Shown piece by piece: positions 1 to 12,562 of a stretch of 64,000 bases of DNA. The DNA lies in contig NC_058055.1 in NCBI RefSeq assembly GCF_020085105.1, forward strand, positions 13,097,822 to 13,161,821. The letters run 5' to 3'. Origin of the DNA: Siniperca chuatsi (lineage: Eukaryota > Chordata > Actinopteri > Centrarchiformes > Sinipercidae). The translations under genes were made by a program, and so were the position numbers. The notes under the pieces were generated by a model. It ran no database searches. It saw only the letters and a program-made list of their open reading frames with translations, and was not told the DNA's origin. Position 1 is the stretch's first letter. Each line of letters opens with the position of its first letter.

Positions 1-1000
1 GGTGAAGACGGAAACCATCTGGAGGCCGGCAACGTGGCTGGAGATCAGGACCAGGGTCTAACGACTGGAGATCTGAGCCGGAGGCCGGCAACAGGGCAGC
101 TGGATGTTACTACAGCTCTGGAAGTTGTTCAGGAGACTGCCTCAGCTCAGAAAGTCCAGGAGGTTGCTGTTGTTCAGGGCCTGGTGATTCTAGCAACTCA
201 GACACAGGCAATTGCTGCAGCTCAGAAAGTCCAGGAGATTCAGGAAGCTGCAGCAGCTCAGGGGATTCAGGAGGTTGCGGCCCCACCGGACCCGGGACAG
301 GAGACCGCTGCGGCGCAGGAACTGGAGACCACCATGGCGCAGGAACTGGTGTTGGCCAGGCTGCCGACTGGAGACCAGGAGCCGGCCAGTCCACAGACTG
401 GGGACCAGGCAGGACTGATGACTGCTCTGAGGCACTTGGCAGCGGTGAGGACGAGGAGCTGGGCAGCTGAGTCTCTGAAGTGCTGGGCAGCGGGACCTCC
501 ATGCCACAGGGCAGCAGTGAGGATGAGCAGCTGGGCAGCGGAGAGGCACGACGTTGGTGGTGGGAGCCACGCTTCCTCCTGGAAGGCTTCCCAGAAGGTG
601 GCTCCAGGCCCAGAACAGGCTGAAAATTAGCAGGCTGGAGGCTGGCAGGCCGGCAGGCCGGAAACCAAGCTGACTGTGAGGACCTCCAAAAGCCAGGCAG
701 GTACCCAGGGGTTATAACGGGTTCGGAGCTGGGGCCAGCTCAGGACAGGTAGGTTACTGGCTAGCCAGTTCAGGACAGGCATGTTGCATGCACATGATCT
801 GAGCCTAACAGACCGGGGTGCAGGCTGGAGGCTAGCAGGCTGATGAACAGGCTGAGATGCAGGCAGGTTGCTAGTGGGCTGGATGTTAGCAGGCCAAGGT
901 GCTGACAGAAATGAAGGCTAGAAGCTAGCATGCTCAGAACTAGCATGCTGGTGGCTAACTGGCTGGGAAGCAGACTGGAAATCAGGGGTATTTATAAAGT
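1..1000. repeat. GC-rich degenerate tandem repeat tract
   Basis: This stretch is built from loose repeats of short units based on gcaggctgg, ggctagcagg and ggagaccagg, and is richer in G and C than the DNA to its right. It keeps reading frames open on both strands, for example 34-630 on plus, which would give an Ala/Gln/Glu-rich, low-complexity peptide. Open frames on both strands at once are what a purine-biased repeat produces, so I do not call a gene. The family is not recognised. It may be the left part of a longer dispersed element that continues to about 1400. Confidence 0.5.
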
Positions 1001-1740
1001 GTTTAACCCCCTCGGGTAGCGAACTCCACCGCCAAGGCCTAGAGTACACCTCCCTGCATGCACTAGTCAGAGCCTCCTGTCTGTGCTCATTACTGGGTGC
1101 ATTCCTCCAAGTGTCCTTGATCTAAATCAAATCAAAAAGCAAGTAGTCTTATGGATCCATACTGGTCAGTTTGTACTGTTGTGTTTTGCCAAGCAGGCGG
1201 AAGGAGTAGGACCCAATTGCAGACAACGGAGGCAGAGCAGGTGCAGTTTCATAATTTTAATGGAAGGAAACACGTTTACACTGAAACTGGCAGGAAAAAG
1301 TCACTCACAGCAGGTATACGAGGGGAAAAGAGCATTACAAAATAAAACAGGAAATACTTTACATAATCCCTCAAACCATGACAACTGTATGTCTGATGGA
1401 TGAAATGCATGATGACATCTATTAAAGGAATAGTTTGCTGACCTAGTTTAGTTAGCAAAGTTATTTATTAGCATTAACAAGTCAGGTAAAGCAATATTTT
1501 AGTGGTTTTAGGGAATGTACTGGTAACTAATATAAAGCTTCAAACTGTTTCATCATACTTAGATAGCAACATGAATCTTCACTGGGACGCTAAAATAGAA
1601 CACATCTTCTTTGTAGCGTCCATGTTGTTTCCACAGTACTACTTAAAGGTCATGAACGTAAAGAAGTGGGAAGAACGATTTCCCAATTCCGGACGGAAAT
1701 GGGGCCATCCGCGGAACAAGTGACTGCACCAAAAGATTGG
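1001..1740. other. Probable continuation of dispersed repeat, unclassified
   Basis: No gene is visible. Around 1190-1260 a module reading roughly aggcggaaggagtaggac, followed by an A/T-rich tail, looks like the border of a dispersed fish element, but I cannot assign a class. The rest is plain AT-rich DNA. Confidence 0.3.
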
Positions 1741-1935
1741 AAACAGGTAGCCTGACTCTGTCTAATGTTAATGTTAATGTTAATCTGCATACCTGCACCT
1801 CTAAAGCTCACTAATTAACACGTTATTTTATAAAACCGAGTTTTTAAGGGGAGATATGTGTCAGACTATTTCTTGGCCGGGAGCAGTGACTTCCTGTAGT
1901 CTCTGAAATAGCCCGGCACATAACTCCCTGTAAAA
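1741..1935. repeat. Dispersed 'aaagctcactaattaaca' repeat, copy 1 (partial)
   Basis: This segment shares ordered blocks with 45960-46340 and 54160-54545: ctctaaagctcactaatt, then a run ending in a tttacaggg-like block, then gactatttcttgg and agtgacttcctg. The shared order shows one repeat family. The family is common in percomorph genomes and looks like a non-autonomous element. This copy is partial and lacks the clear inverted arms seen in copy 2. Confidence 0.6.
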
Positions 1936-2083
1936 CCACAACATGTTTTTAAACAAATGAGAACACATGAATACAGAAAAGCCACAACAGGTCAGGTTGT
2001 AATTTCTACCAGTCCTGCTTTATATAAGGGAGGTAAAATACCTTTCACTCGTGTCTGACTTCTTTGTCTGAACTCTATCCTTC

Positions 2084-2228
2084 ACACACACACACACACA
2101 CACAAACACACGTATCCCACTGAGAATCCCCCTGAGCTCTGTTGCTGAGCTGATTAGGGGCTTTAGGTGAGGGCAGAACAGACAGAGAACCTACGTCTCT
2201 GACACACACACACACACACACACACACC
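2084..2228. repeat. Two (CA)n microsatellites
   Basis: CA runs lie at about 2084-2105 and 2201-2227, separated by roughly 95 bases of unique sequence. Frames read through them are artefacts. Confidence 0.9.
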
Positions 2229-2756
2229 CATATCTCATTGACCCCACATCTCTCCCATTGTTTCATTTTACATTATTCTATTGTTTAGACTATGGGAAAT
2301 GACCTCACCAGTCCTCATGACAATAATCCATAAACAGCAGCACACAGGCATGAGACGACCATGGGAACGTAACAAAACAATAGCAATATTGTTTCCCAGT
2401 TGAATGTGCAACATGCAAGAATAGCTAGAGCATCACAGTATGGTGCTGAGCTTTTGGTTTTTTATCCTGAATGGATATCCTCCATCTTTCTTCATCTTAC
2501 TCATTATGTGACAAGCCATTTTTAACCTTTTCTCGTGTGTGTGAGAGTTCAACAGAGAGGAAGTGGCAGGTTTTGCTGTTGGCTGGTAGGAAAAGAGATG
2601 GGAAAGCAGAAATCTCATTGCAATTTAAAAAAAAAAATCTGTTTTTCAAGAATGTTCTGGCCACTCCAATACAATCATATTAAATATTGAATCCTAGAAA
2701 CAACCTAAATGGCACAGTAAAACAACCCAAATGCTGTGTAAAACAATAACGGTCTA

Positions 2757-3260
2757 CAGCTAGCTAGCTGCTCTGTAAGGCTGTACTTTGGCACAGAGGT
2801 GCTTTTAGCTAAATGCTAACATTGGCATGCTAACATGCTGATGATAAGCAGGTGTAAAGTTTACCATGTTCACTGTCTTAGTTTAGCATGTTAGCATGCT
2901 AACATGTGCTAATTAGCACTAAACACAAAGTACAGCTGAGGCTGATGGGAATGTCATTAGTTTTGCAAATATTTGGTCATAAACCAAATGGACAAATTAA
3001 AATGCCACTTGATGAAAAGTTCACTAATGTTTAGTTCATCCTGAGGGGGATATGAACGTCTGCACCAAATTTCACAGAAATCCATCCAATAGTTGAGTAG
3101 TAGACATTTCACTAAAAGTCAATAATGTCAACCTCATGGTGGTGCTTGAGAAAAAGTTTTGGGATTACCAAAGTCATCCATCCATCTAAAAGTTGAGATA
3201 TTTCAGTCCAGATACTATGTTGCACACATAAGACGGTTAAAAATGGGATTTTAACCAAAA
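2757..3260 (-). repeat. Dispersed 'gcatgctaacatg' repeat, copy 1
   Basis: This copy is related, in opposite orientation, to 32160-32900 and 34170-34830. Shared landmarks are the gctaac/gcatgcta cluster, the block gtgctaattagcactaaa, the block cagctgaggctgatggg, and the phrase around tccatccaatagttgag. Being present three times in 64 kb marks it as a high-copy family. No protein remnant is visible, so it is probably a non-autonomous element. Confidence 0.7.
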
Positions 3261-5360
3261 TTCAAAATCAAGTTATTCATACAGTCCAGTGTTTGGCCAC
3301 ATTAGAATAGAATAGAAAATCGGAGAAAAGAAAGCAGAGAGAATCTAAAGAGCTAACTGTTTACAAGTATGTGTCTAAGACTGAAAATATGAGGCTGACA
3401 TCAACAGTGGTGCTGTTAGTAAAGATCATCACATTAAACTGCAGCGTTTCAAGACTGAACAAACTATATCTACCTTCAGCCTCGCTCACTTGGCTACCAG
3501 AAGGCCTCAGATACTAAACAATTGACCTCAAGCGACAGATGAGAAAATGAAAAGCACAGAGAGAGAAAGAGCGGAGGACAGATTAACTGTTTAATCTTTA
3601 GGCCATCAAATCTGTGATTGATCGGGGATTACACACTGTGTTTGTGTCTTTGGCGTTGGGACTTAGAATGTAGGGAAACCTGAAGCGGAGTGTAGACCAA
3701 CTGACACACATGCACAAAAACACACACAATGCTCAACCTAAAACCTTGCCAATGCATCTAACTACGGTTTGTGATATGACTATATACCTGTGACTAGATT
3801 GTTATTTTACATCAGCTCTCTTTATTGCTCTAAACCAAAAGATTGCACAACATGACAGCAAAGAACAACTTTACCAACAATAGAAACTGGCTTTTGGACA
3901 TCTACTTTGCCAAATTATGTGTGCTATTCTCTGTTTTTGACTGATTGAAATGGAGAAAACACTTCTTCTCCTTTCATTTCCCTAAATCGATTATAATCTC
4001 TCATTCTTTTTGATTGGGTTTCTGCATGTGCACATGCGTGTATATGAGTGCATGTTTGTGTGGGTGTGTAATCTCTGTGGCACTGCAGGAACGTGGAGTG
4101 TGCACTTGGCCGGTGTTCAGCGGGCAGCTCACAGGATTATGATGACTGTTGCTGCTGCATCTGTGTTTTGGGACATTTGCTGCTGCATCTGTGTTTTGGG
4201 ACATGAGCGAAGAATAAAAACCCAAGAGAGAGAGATAGAGAGGAGATTGAGAGAAAGGAAGAAAATATCTGTGGAGGAAGATCAACTTACTGAGAGACAC
4301 TGAAGGGGAACAAAGACAGGCGTCAAATGGGCCAACTCTGGAGAGAAAGAAGAGACAAACAAAAGAGGAAGAGGACAGAAGGGCTGTGTGTTTGTGCTGG
4401 ATTATTTCTGTGGCGTAGCGTCTGTGTGCTCCAGCTGTGGACAGTGGATTATGCAAAAATTCATGAGGATGCCTGTCTGTCAGTCTCAGTCAGCCTTTTC
4501 TGTGTCTTTCTGCAGTGGAGGACTGCAAACTTCTATGTGAAGCGGAAAACACATCAGTGACTGCCTGTGACAGCACTCACAGCATCAACCTGCTGGGGCA
4601 CCCTGCAGAGACTGACAGACCTGTGGAGGTGCTCTGAGTCTGCACTAGCCAGGAGAAGACAGACACACTGCAGCAACAGTCAGCAGGCTGGGACTTGGCA
4701 GCGATCATGTTGTTACACCCTTCCTGCTCCCTGTGAAGCTCTAATCCACTGCTCTGTCCTTCACCATGACAATCCTACACACATGGCGCGGCCTCACAGT
4801 CAGTAATAACACATACACACATGTATGCACACCAGCAAATTACTGCTCAACTGGCACAGAGGGGGACGGGTTTATCACTGACTGAGTGAAAAACGCAATC
4901 ACAGCAGCTCAACACATCCGTATGCTGCCACAATCGCTTTTGTCATTATGTATATCACCATCCCCCTTTTTATTACACAGCCACAACTCTGATGCCAGCT
5001 GTATGTTTGGCCTCAGCTGCACCTGTTACAATGAGGCAAGAGTTTGTCCATTCATTCAAACACACACACACACACACACACAACACTATAAGATGTGGGG
5101 ATGCCATCTGCAGGGGCGGCCACATCTTAGTGTGATCACACCAGTGCATCTGCTGAAACCAGGCGAGTTTACTTTGACACTGTGTAGGACTGACAAAATG
5201 GTCTGGTTTGACTTCTGCACTGATCAGGAGTAAAGTTGTGTAGTTTCAGAGATGAAATCATTTGGATATGAAGATGAGAGGAGTTTGATGCTCTTAAACT
5301 GTCACGGTTTGAATCGAAAACAAACGAGTGAAAACAGCAAGAAAATGAATGAACCTATAG
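3261..5360. other. Intergenic, no gene seen
   Basis: The region holds short open frames only, none with a recognisable domain or splice-consistent partners. A short (CA)n run lies at about 5061-5083. Confidence 0.5.
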
Positions 5361-5369
5361 CCTGCAATA

Positions 5370-5600
5370 TCATCAGGCAACCTTTATAAAGGGTTTATAA
5401 GTTGTAACTAAAGGCTTTAGTAATAGTTAATAAATCATGATGCTTTATAGATCAGTTGTAAGCATTAATAAGAATTCTTGGGTTGCAAGAGGTTGTGAAA
5501 CAGCTTGCTAACATTTGTACCTGCAGACATGACAATCATCCAAACGAATTTTCACAACCTGGCAACCCAAAAGATGTTCTTATTCATGGCTTATAATATA
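5370..5600 (+). repeat. Fold-back dispersed repeat, copy 1
   Basis: The sequence contains an internal inverted pair: cttgggttgcaagaggttg near 5478 faces caacctggcaacccaa near 5557. It is also related, in reverse orientation, to 63005-63190 through shared blocks tataagttgtaac, aaggctttagtaa, atgctttat, gatca and attaataag. Two copies plus an internal dyad suggest a non-autonomous DNA transposon of unknown superfamily. Confidence 0.55.
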
Positions 5601-8228
5601 TCTCTAAAACAACAGTGTATGATTTATTTTTCAATGTTAACTTGTACTTAAATGAAAATGATGATGATAATGATGATGATAAGTCTTTAAATGAACACTT
5701 GTATATTGTTAATATATGAGTATTTAAATATACTACCACTGTATATTCATATAAATATAAAATAATTAACCACAATCAAAGCTTAAAACTAAAAACAACA
5801 AGTTTAAACTGCCATGCCCATATACAATACAGGATACAGAAGGTCATGAACACTGATGTAGCTGGTAAATATAAAAGGTGATTAGGTGATTAAGTATTAT
5901 GCTATGATTTCTACTTTGAACTGACCTATTTTTTGTCAGACTGAGTTTAGGTGGGTTTACTCTCTACTGTACACTGAATGTACAACTTATTAGATACGTG
6001 TTCCTGATACTGAATTGTCAAATGCTTTTGCACAATCTTACTAGTCGACTACTTTTCGACCTCTTCGCTGTCTGTATCTCCTTTGTGATTGGTATAGATT
6101 TTAATACAGAGAAATCAATCATGTCTCTCACCTGGGTTCACATCACCAGTGTCACATCACTGTTATTGAACAGGTGCCGAGAAAAGCAGAGCAGCCTACC
6201 TGGAGTAACACAAGTTGTTATCAGGAATATCCAAAATCCAGGGTTGTCCATGCCCAAACCACCGGTGCCAGCTTCTCTTTGTGGTTAAATTCCTAGTGTG
6301 TACTTGTTTTATGCCTCCCAGACTGAGCGGGTTCGGGTTCAGGTCTTCCAGTCAGGGTCCAGTCAGGTCTCTATGTAACCTATGCTGCAAACTGAGCACA
6401 CACTTCTCTAATTCTGTCACAATGAAAAAAAATCTCAAACTTGTCTGCAGCCTGTGTCACTTTTTCTTTCTCCCACTCTAATTCCGACTTCCCTGTGACG
6501 GGTAGCGGAGCTGCAGCAGCAGTCTGTGTCCGACTGAGGCTTGGCGGGGATAAAGCAGCTTAACGCGTGGGCAGATTATTTCCGAGATAGACTACCCCCC
6601 AGTCCCGACCGACAACTAGCTATCTGTAAATGTGTGTGAGGGTTGAGCTGAGTAAACCGCCCGCAGGCTGGTTTGCACATTTAGAAAAAAGGCGCAGTCA
6701 GGCTATTTGAAATGAGCAGACTCAATAGACGCAATTAGGGGCCCAGACAGGGGCGTAGCTACAGGAATTAGCTCCCAGTGACAGTTGGCCCCCTCCACAC
6801 TGTGCTGTTGTCCTGATGCCACCTCCCACTAATGAAACTGAGTGTTGAGCCCTGACCTGATCTGTTGTGCTGGCTGACTTAAAGGAATAAATAAATGAAT
6901 GGATGATTAGGGAGCCTAGGAGGCGTTATGGAGGAAAGAAAATGTGTGTGCACAGTTTAATCATTCGTTGTCTTAAATTACTTAATTGTTGCTCTTGTTT
7001 CAATAATGAATTTAATATCATATTTCATATTTTGCCTCCTCCCCTCTTGTAGAGAGCAGCAAACAAAAACTGCAAATTCAGTCAGCCAGAAGTTTGAAGA
7101 AGATGTTTATGAAACACTCCAGAGCCCTGAGGCTGGATGACAAACACAGTGTCATCCAAGTTTTTACAGCAAAGCAGTCCATGAGGCTACCCTGTAAAAT
7201 ATGTTTAAGGGATCTCAAAGATAACATAACATTGTGTTTAAGAGCCAGAACCCAAAGTATATCCACATATCTCAGCCCTAAATCAAAATAAAACAGAAGT
7301 GAATCCAATGTGAGTGCGCAGGGTACATACAAGACAAAACTAATGGCATGAAGGTGAAAAGTTGTGCTAAATCAAACTAATTATTCATTCAAGAGCACAA
7401 ATTATTAAATTGTGTGCACAAATATTTTTTTTTCCCATGACACCTCCCAGGCTTCCTAGATAATTAATAAATTAATGGAAAATAAATAAATAGAAATGGT
7501 AAAGCTGACATTTGTTGCACTATGTGGACTAATGGGCGTTGTATTGCATGATCCATCCATATCCAGCCCTGTTGCATACAAAACTGACAAGCATCAAACA
7601 GTTTACATTCAGTGCATGGCAACATTAAGGGTACATAAGAGTTTGACGTTCACATGCACTGAAAATTACTGGAGGGGACATATAATCGCAAAATGGTACA
7701 TCCAAGGGTTAGGAGATTTGAAGAGGATAGAAGTTCAGTAGAGGCATCCACTGTAGGCGGGTGAGAAATTACAGAAACTAAAATTGGAAAACACACTGGG
7801 AGTAGGAAGAAAGAGTCTGCAGCTGTCTGAATGTACCTTGATGAAAGAGAAAGAGATGATGTAGGAGACACCATGACACGTCTGTCTGATAAGCTAAAGA
7901 AAAATGTATGGGTTGCATTCATTTTCCACAAAAACATGTTATATGAACATAATTCATATGAAGAGGAATCAATGTTATCATAAGAAGCCACACAAGATTT
8001 TTTATGTTAATCAATGATTTTTTTAAAATAATTTAGCTACATATTGTTTGCCATACATTGTCAAGAAGAATAGGTTATGGCCTTTTTTTCAATCTTCAAT
8101 AACACAAGCCCACTGTGCTAGAGCTCCTTATAGTTATCTAAATTTGTCTCAGACAAATTCAAAACTCTTCAGATGTTACTATGTAATATTTACTCAGTGG
8201 GTAATAATTTCAGCTCATGCAGTCCAAA
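5601..8228. other. Intergenic, no gene seen
   Basis: AT-rich DNA with short, uninformative frames. The stretch 6480-6680 is more GC-rich but carries no splice-supported frame. Confidence 0.45.
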
Positions 8229-8490
8229 ATGGACTCCAAGCTTGTGTCTGTGTGGAGTTGACATGTTCTCCCTTTTTGTATTGCCTAGGTTTTCTCTGGG
8301 TTTGGCAGATTACTTCTTCAGGCCAAATACGTGCAAATCAGGCGGACTGGAGACTTTAATTGTATGAATATGAGAAATCTACCTGTGTTAGCCTCCCGAT
8401 GAACAAGTAACCTGTCCAGATGTGTTCCTGCCGTCTGCACAGAACATGCTGGGACCTGCGCAGTCCTCTGTGATCATGAAGTGGGTGAGG
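8229..8490 (+). repeat. Diverged SINE-like/dispersed fish repeat
   Basis: The block starting at gtctgtgtggagttgacatg, followed by a ttctctgggttt phrase and later by a block around acctgtccagatgtgttcc, matches from memory the order of a very common fish repeat that carries a 'tgtggagtttgcatgttctcc' phrase. It is strongly diverged here. The class is uncertain. Confidence 0.45.
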
Positions 8491-9299
8491 GGAGAGTAAA
8501 GGTATTTATAAGTTTACCTGCAAACTGTTTAAACTGTTTACTTTATTAAGACAATTTGTTACTTTGTAGATTTTTTTAACTTCACAGTAGTTTTTGTAGT
8601 TTGGGTCATATCCATCCATATGCAGCAACCACTAAGCTTTGTGATCACTGATGAACACTGGCACCTGGTGATGCAGGCCACGTATCTGCATCCAACTTAC
8701 TTTATGAAATTCCTTTTAGTGGTCTGAAGGTGGAGACACTGAGCCGTTGTACATGAGTCATTTGGTATGACAGTGCTAGAAATTTCTAGGGGTCACATAT
8801 CCACCCTGTGATAGTATGCATTCATACCGTGCAAACAGGATGTCTATAGACATATATATATGTCTATATGACATATAGATTTATATGCTCTGAAAAAATC
8901 ATTTAAGGTAGACAATCTTTTCACCACAGTAAGCATACAGTTATATGGATGTCATACAGAGCTCATTACAAAAAACACTCTAATCTCTGTGTGAAAGTCA
9001 TGTATAATGTATAAGAGCAGTTTTGAAAGTGGAAATCAGAGGGAGACTACCACATAGAGAGCCATGAAGGGCAAATCAGGACAGGAGACAAAGGGGAGGA
9101 GAGGACCAGAGAGGAAAGGAAGCAAGGTCATAACACGCGGCTGATAAAAACAATGATGCTGACCGAGTTTTGCCCCAGCCTGCCTGCCCACCCGCCCTGC
9201 GTCCTCCGTCAGGCACTGCAGAGGAGAAAGACGAATCAGCACTCTCTGGTCCACCCTCATCCCTCCCACTCTCTCTCCACCTCTCTGTATCACTCCTTC
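8491..9299. other. Upstream flank of thy1
   Basis: No coding exon is seen. An AT dyad lies at 8841-8885. From about 9040 the sequence becomes purine-rich and then pyrimidine-rich, as is common near promoters. Confidence 0.35.
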
Positions 9300-9423
9300 C
9301 TTGACTCAGACGTGTGATGCTCTGCAGTGCTGCACACTGAGGCAGCTACCACCAGCTGTTTATTCCCCAGCAAGACCAAGGCAGGCAGGCAGGAGCTGCA
9401 ACATCATCCAGCCCTGACAGGAG
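9300..9423 (+). other. thy1: Likely 5' non-coding exon of thy1
   Basis: The sequence ends in cctgacaggag followed by a good donor (gtaagac). The next acceptor is at 9938, 21 bases ahead of the start codon. The left edge is a guess; no TATA box stands out. Confidence 0.4.
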
Positions 9424-9959
9424 GTAAGACTCCTCAAAGCTGTTTATTCTGCAGCTCGGGGGAATAGACATGAGGACTAGGGTCATATCAGGGAGACATG
9501 AATATGGTAGAACATGTAGGTGCGCAGGACAACAGAAAATACCTACATGCAGAGATATGGGCTTGGGACACTAATAAACACAAAACTGTGTCAAGGGCAT
9601 TAGAGAAATGTGAGGAATTGTATAACAAACCGGCAATTAAAAAGAAAAGAGAAAACATCTTTGTCATCTGTCGCTCTGAATTATATCCATTCATTAGATT
9701 TTGCCACAGGTGGACTGTGATTTAGTCTTTTTAGTTTGTTTTCTTTGGTATCTTTATGTACTTTAAATAATCTCATGACCTCACCCAAAATGACCTCACA
9801 ACCGCCTGGAGAGCACAACGCAGTGACTGAGAAGCACTGATTTAAATGGAACGTAACTCAATTTGGCATTTTATTCTTGTAGATGCTCTTTGTAATTTGC
9901 TTTTCTTTCTCACATTTTCTCTCCTTTTTTCTTCGAAGTTGGATGGGTGCTTTTCCATC

Positions 9960-10492
9960 ATGCTCAAGTCTCTGTTTGTGTATGGAGTGCTGGGAGGTGA
10001 GAATTATTTGTGAGGAATATTTCTACTCTGGTATCTGGAGACTTCTACTTCTGTGAAAAGGGCATATAATAAGGTTTCAAATTAAATATATGTCTACATA
10101 TGCTCTCACCCCTTCTGTGTTTCTCATATGTCCTCCTGTGTTTTTTGCCACAGTGTTGCTGATCCCAGCAAAGTGTGATCTGATCTCCGTGTGTCTTGAA
10201 GAGGACAACGACCTGAGAGTAGACTGTCGGGTCGAGCCCAAGCCCAACCAGATTAACAGCTATGAGTTCTCTTTGGCCACTGGAAGCAAAGAGTCCCTCA
10301 TAAACACCAATGTGTCTGGTTCATCAGCAGAGGGCCGGTTCAGAGGTATAAGCAAGGTGGAGGAGCTAGAGCCACACGGCTACAGATTGACCCTGTCCGA
10401 CTTCACAGAAACACTCACACAGAACACCACCTACATGTGCAAAATATCCGGGTCGGTTGCCAGAGTCAGTGTGGAGAAAGGTAGGTGGATCG

Positions 10493-10582
<90 letters not shown>

Positions 10583-10759
10583 CATGAGAATAAGTAAGTG
10601 GGAGACAAATTTGAGAGGACTTTGTCAACTGTTTGCATCCCACTTTTTTCTTCCTCTGCAGAGCAACTTGTCCAGTGTTCAGCTGTGAGCGTGTTTCTGA
10701 AGAGCTCCTGCTCCTGGATCGTTTGTCTGCTGCTCTTCTTCTATCAAACACATAGCTAA
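9960..10759 (+). CDS. thy1: Thy-1 membrane glycoprotein (CD90), GPI-anchored Ig-fold protein
   Basis: Three coding exons join at 9960-9996, 10154-10480 and 10662-10759, with GT-AG borders and matching phases, giving 153 residues, close to the usual Thy-1 length. A likely 5' non-coding exon ends at 9423 (donor gtaagac), and the coding exon begins at 9939. Residues 1-20 form a signal peptide. The mature part is one V-type Ig domain with four Cys (26, 37, 107, 126), the Thy-1 pattern, pairing 37-107 and 26-126. N-glycosylation motifs sit at N64 (NVS) and N103 (NTT). The C-terminus ends in a hydrophobic stretch (WIVCLLLFF) typical of GPI attachment signals. The family acts at the cell surface in adhesion and neurite control. 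Identification rests on this architecture and recognised fish Thy-1 sequence. A (TG)n run starts 14 bases after the exon-2 donor. Confidence 0.88.
10495..10580 (+). repeat. Long (TG)n microsatellite in thy1 intron
   Basis: About 86 bases of nearly pure TG start just after the exon-2 donor at 10481. It produces spurious Cys-Val and His-Thr frames on the two strands. Confidence 0.97.
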
Positions 10760-11098
10760 AACAAAACAAAACATGCATGCTTGTCACACATCTAACCATG
10801 CACACGCATCTGTCCGCATCTGCAAACATCCCCACATTAACACCCACATGTTGATAAGATGTTGTCAATAGCTTGTCTCTCCTTCTCTTGTTTTCCTCCC
10901 AAGAGCACTGAAATAGTATTAAAATGTTTTCATAACTCCTTTTGATGAGAAAGAATGAAGATGACTCAAAGATGATTCAACGAAAATGTTTGTAGATGTG
11001 CTTTTTGCTGTAGAGGCACACACAGCTGCATGTATATGAATGTACACTGAGTAACTTGCCTTGTAAATATTACTTTGGAAGCTGCAGCATTTGTTTTC

Positions 11099-11104
11099 AA
11101 TAAA
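11099..11104 (+). promoter_or_regulatory. thy1: thy1 polyadenylation signal
   Basis: AATAAA lies 340 bases after the thy1 stop, so the 3' UTR would be about 360 bases. Confidence 0.65.
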
Positions 11105-11353
11105 GGGATGCTATTTAAAGTCAGACAGCGAATTCTTGTGTATTCATTGTTCATACTAGTGGGAATAGAAGTGGGCAACAGATGGAAATAATGAGGTCTT
11201 TTCAAAGCTATGTCGTGCACAAAGGCTCAATTATGTTGGAGAAAAGTGTTAACGATGACAGCAAATGTTTTACATCATTAGAATGAATGAATGTATTTTA
11301 TGTTTCCATGTAGGGTAGTAAGTGTATGGGTTACAGAGTTCTCAAGTTGATCT

Positions 11354-11990
11354 ACAGTGCATATAAAAAAGTATACACACCCCTTGGAAATGTTCACATG
11401 TTTTCGTTGTACAATATTGAATCAAAGTAGATTTAATGTAACTTTTTTCACACTGATCAACTGAAAAAGACTCTTTAATGTCAAAGTGAAAACAGATCTC
11501 TACAAAGTGATCTGAATTAATTACAAATAGAAAATGCAAAATACTTGTTTGCATAAGCATTCACCACATTTAAAAGGATACGCCTAAATCAGCACTGGTG
11601 CTTTTAGAAGTAACATAATTAGTTAAATGGAGAGTGTGTAGGTACGGGGGGGGGAAGCACTTCGATCTCTAAATCAATCATAAAGAAATGGAAAGAGTAT
11701 GACACAGCAGTAAAACTGAGTGAGCGTGCAAGGAGACTAGTGAGGGAGGAGTTACAAGCTTCAGAGGCTAAGACTGGTGACTGTGCATACAACAACATTT
11801 GGCCGGGTGCTTCACCAGTCACAGCTTTGCCAACCAAACATAAAGCTAAACCTGCAGAGGAATGGCTCAAAAACAACAATGTGTCCTGGAGTGGCCGAAT
11901 CAATCGAGAAATTGTGGCTGGAAATGAAAAAGGCTGTTCACTCATGCAAAGACATATAATTATCCCTGTCCTATGAACAGATCAACCTCT
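11354..11990 (+). mobile_element. Degraded, internally deleted Tc1/mariner-like DNA transposon
   Basis: The left end, acagtgcatataaaaaagta followed by tacacaccccttgg, resembles Tc1-like fish element termini. From about 11700, frames on plus still resemble parts of a Tc1 transposase: SVQGD-like, then VHTTTFGRVLHQSQL (known relatives read VHTTTVARVLHQSQL), and near the end LWLEMKKAVHS (relatives read LWREMKKAVHS). The frame is broken several times and the middle of the gene, including most catalytic residues, is missing, so the copy is dead. The right terminus is not clear. Confidence 0.75.
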
Positions 11991-12308
11991 AATCTAATTA
12001 GTTTGTGTGATTAATGTTGGACCTAATGGAGCCCCAAAGTGTATTAGATTAAAAAACAATATTAGATATAAATAAGACATTATGGAGTAAATAATCCTAT
12101 GAATAAGAGAGTAAAATATATAATGAACCAATAAATTATGAAATAATTTAATCATTTAAAACTCTCTTTTTTTCAAAATTCTCTTTTTCAAAAGTCTGTT
12201 TATATTTCATAATGGCATTTTTCCCAATTACACTCTTATTTCATGACATCCCACCTTCATTACATAAATCAGGCCAAAGTTTTATATTTCAAATGAGTCA
12301 TGACTCGG

Positions 12309-12309
<1 letters not shown>

Positions 12310-12366
<57 letters not shown>
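12310..12366 (+). repeat. (CA)n microsatellite
   Basis: About 57 bases of pure CA lie in the spacer between thy1 and bud13. Confidence 0.95.
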
Positions 12367-12368
<2 letters not shown>

Positions 12369-12562
12369 TTACTCTCCAAAGAGGCAAAAAACTATTCATT
12401 TGAGATTTTGACATAAAAAGCCCATCCCCATAGCCTACAGTATTGTGTGTTAAAGTGAGATTATTAGCCTTTAGCAGAGCTTCTCATATGGTATTTGACC
12501 AAGTTTGCTGAAATGGGCGTTTTTGAGCCTCGTTGCCATCCGTAGTTTTCGACAGCATAACG

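Noticed and set aside
34-630. 198-codon frame as a real gene
   Set aside because: Low-complexity, no ATG-associated domain, and opposite-strand frames are open too; it is explained by the repeat.
8841-8885. AT-rich dyad (gtctatagacatatatatat) as a regulatory site
   Set aside because: Simple AT-rich palindrome, common by chance and without gene context.
10090-10868. Long Cys-Val and His-Thr frames across the thy1 intron
   Set aside because: They translate the (TG)n/(CA)n microsatellite.
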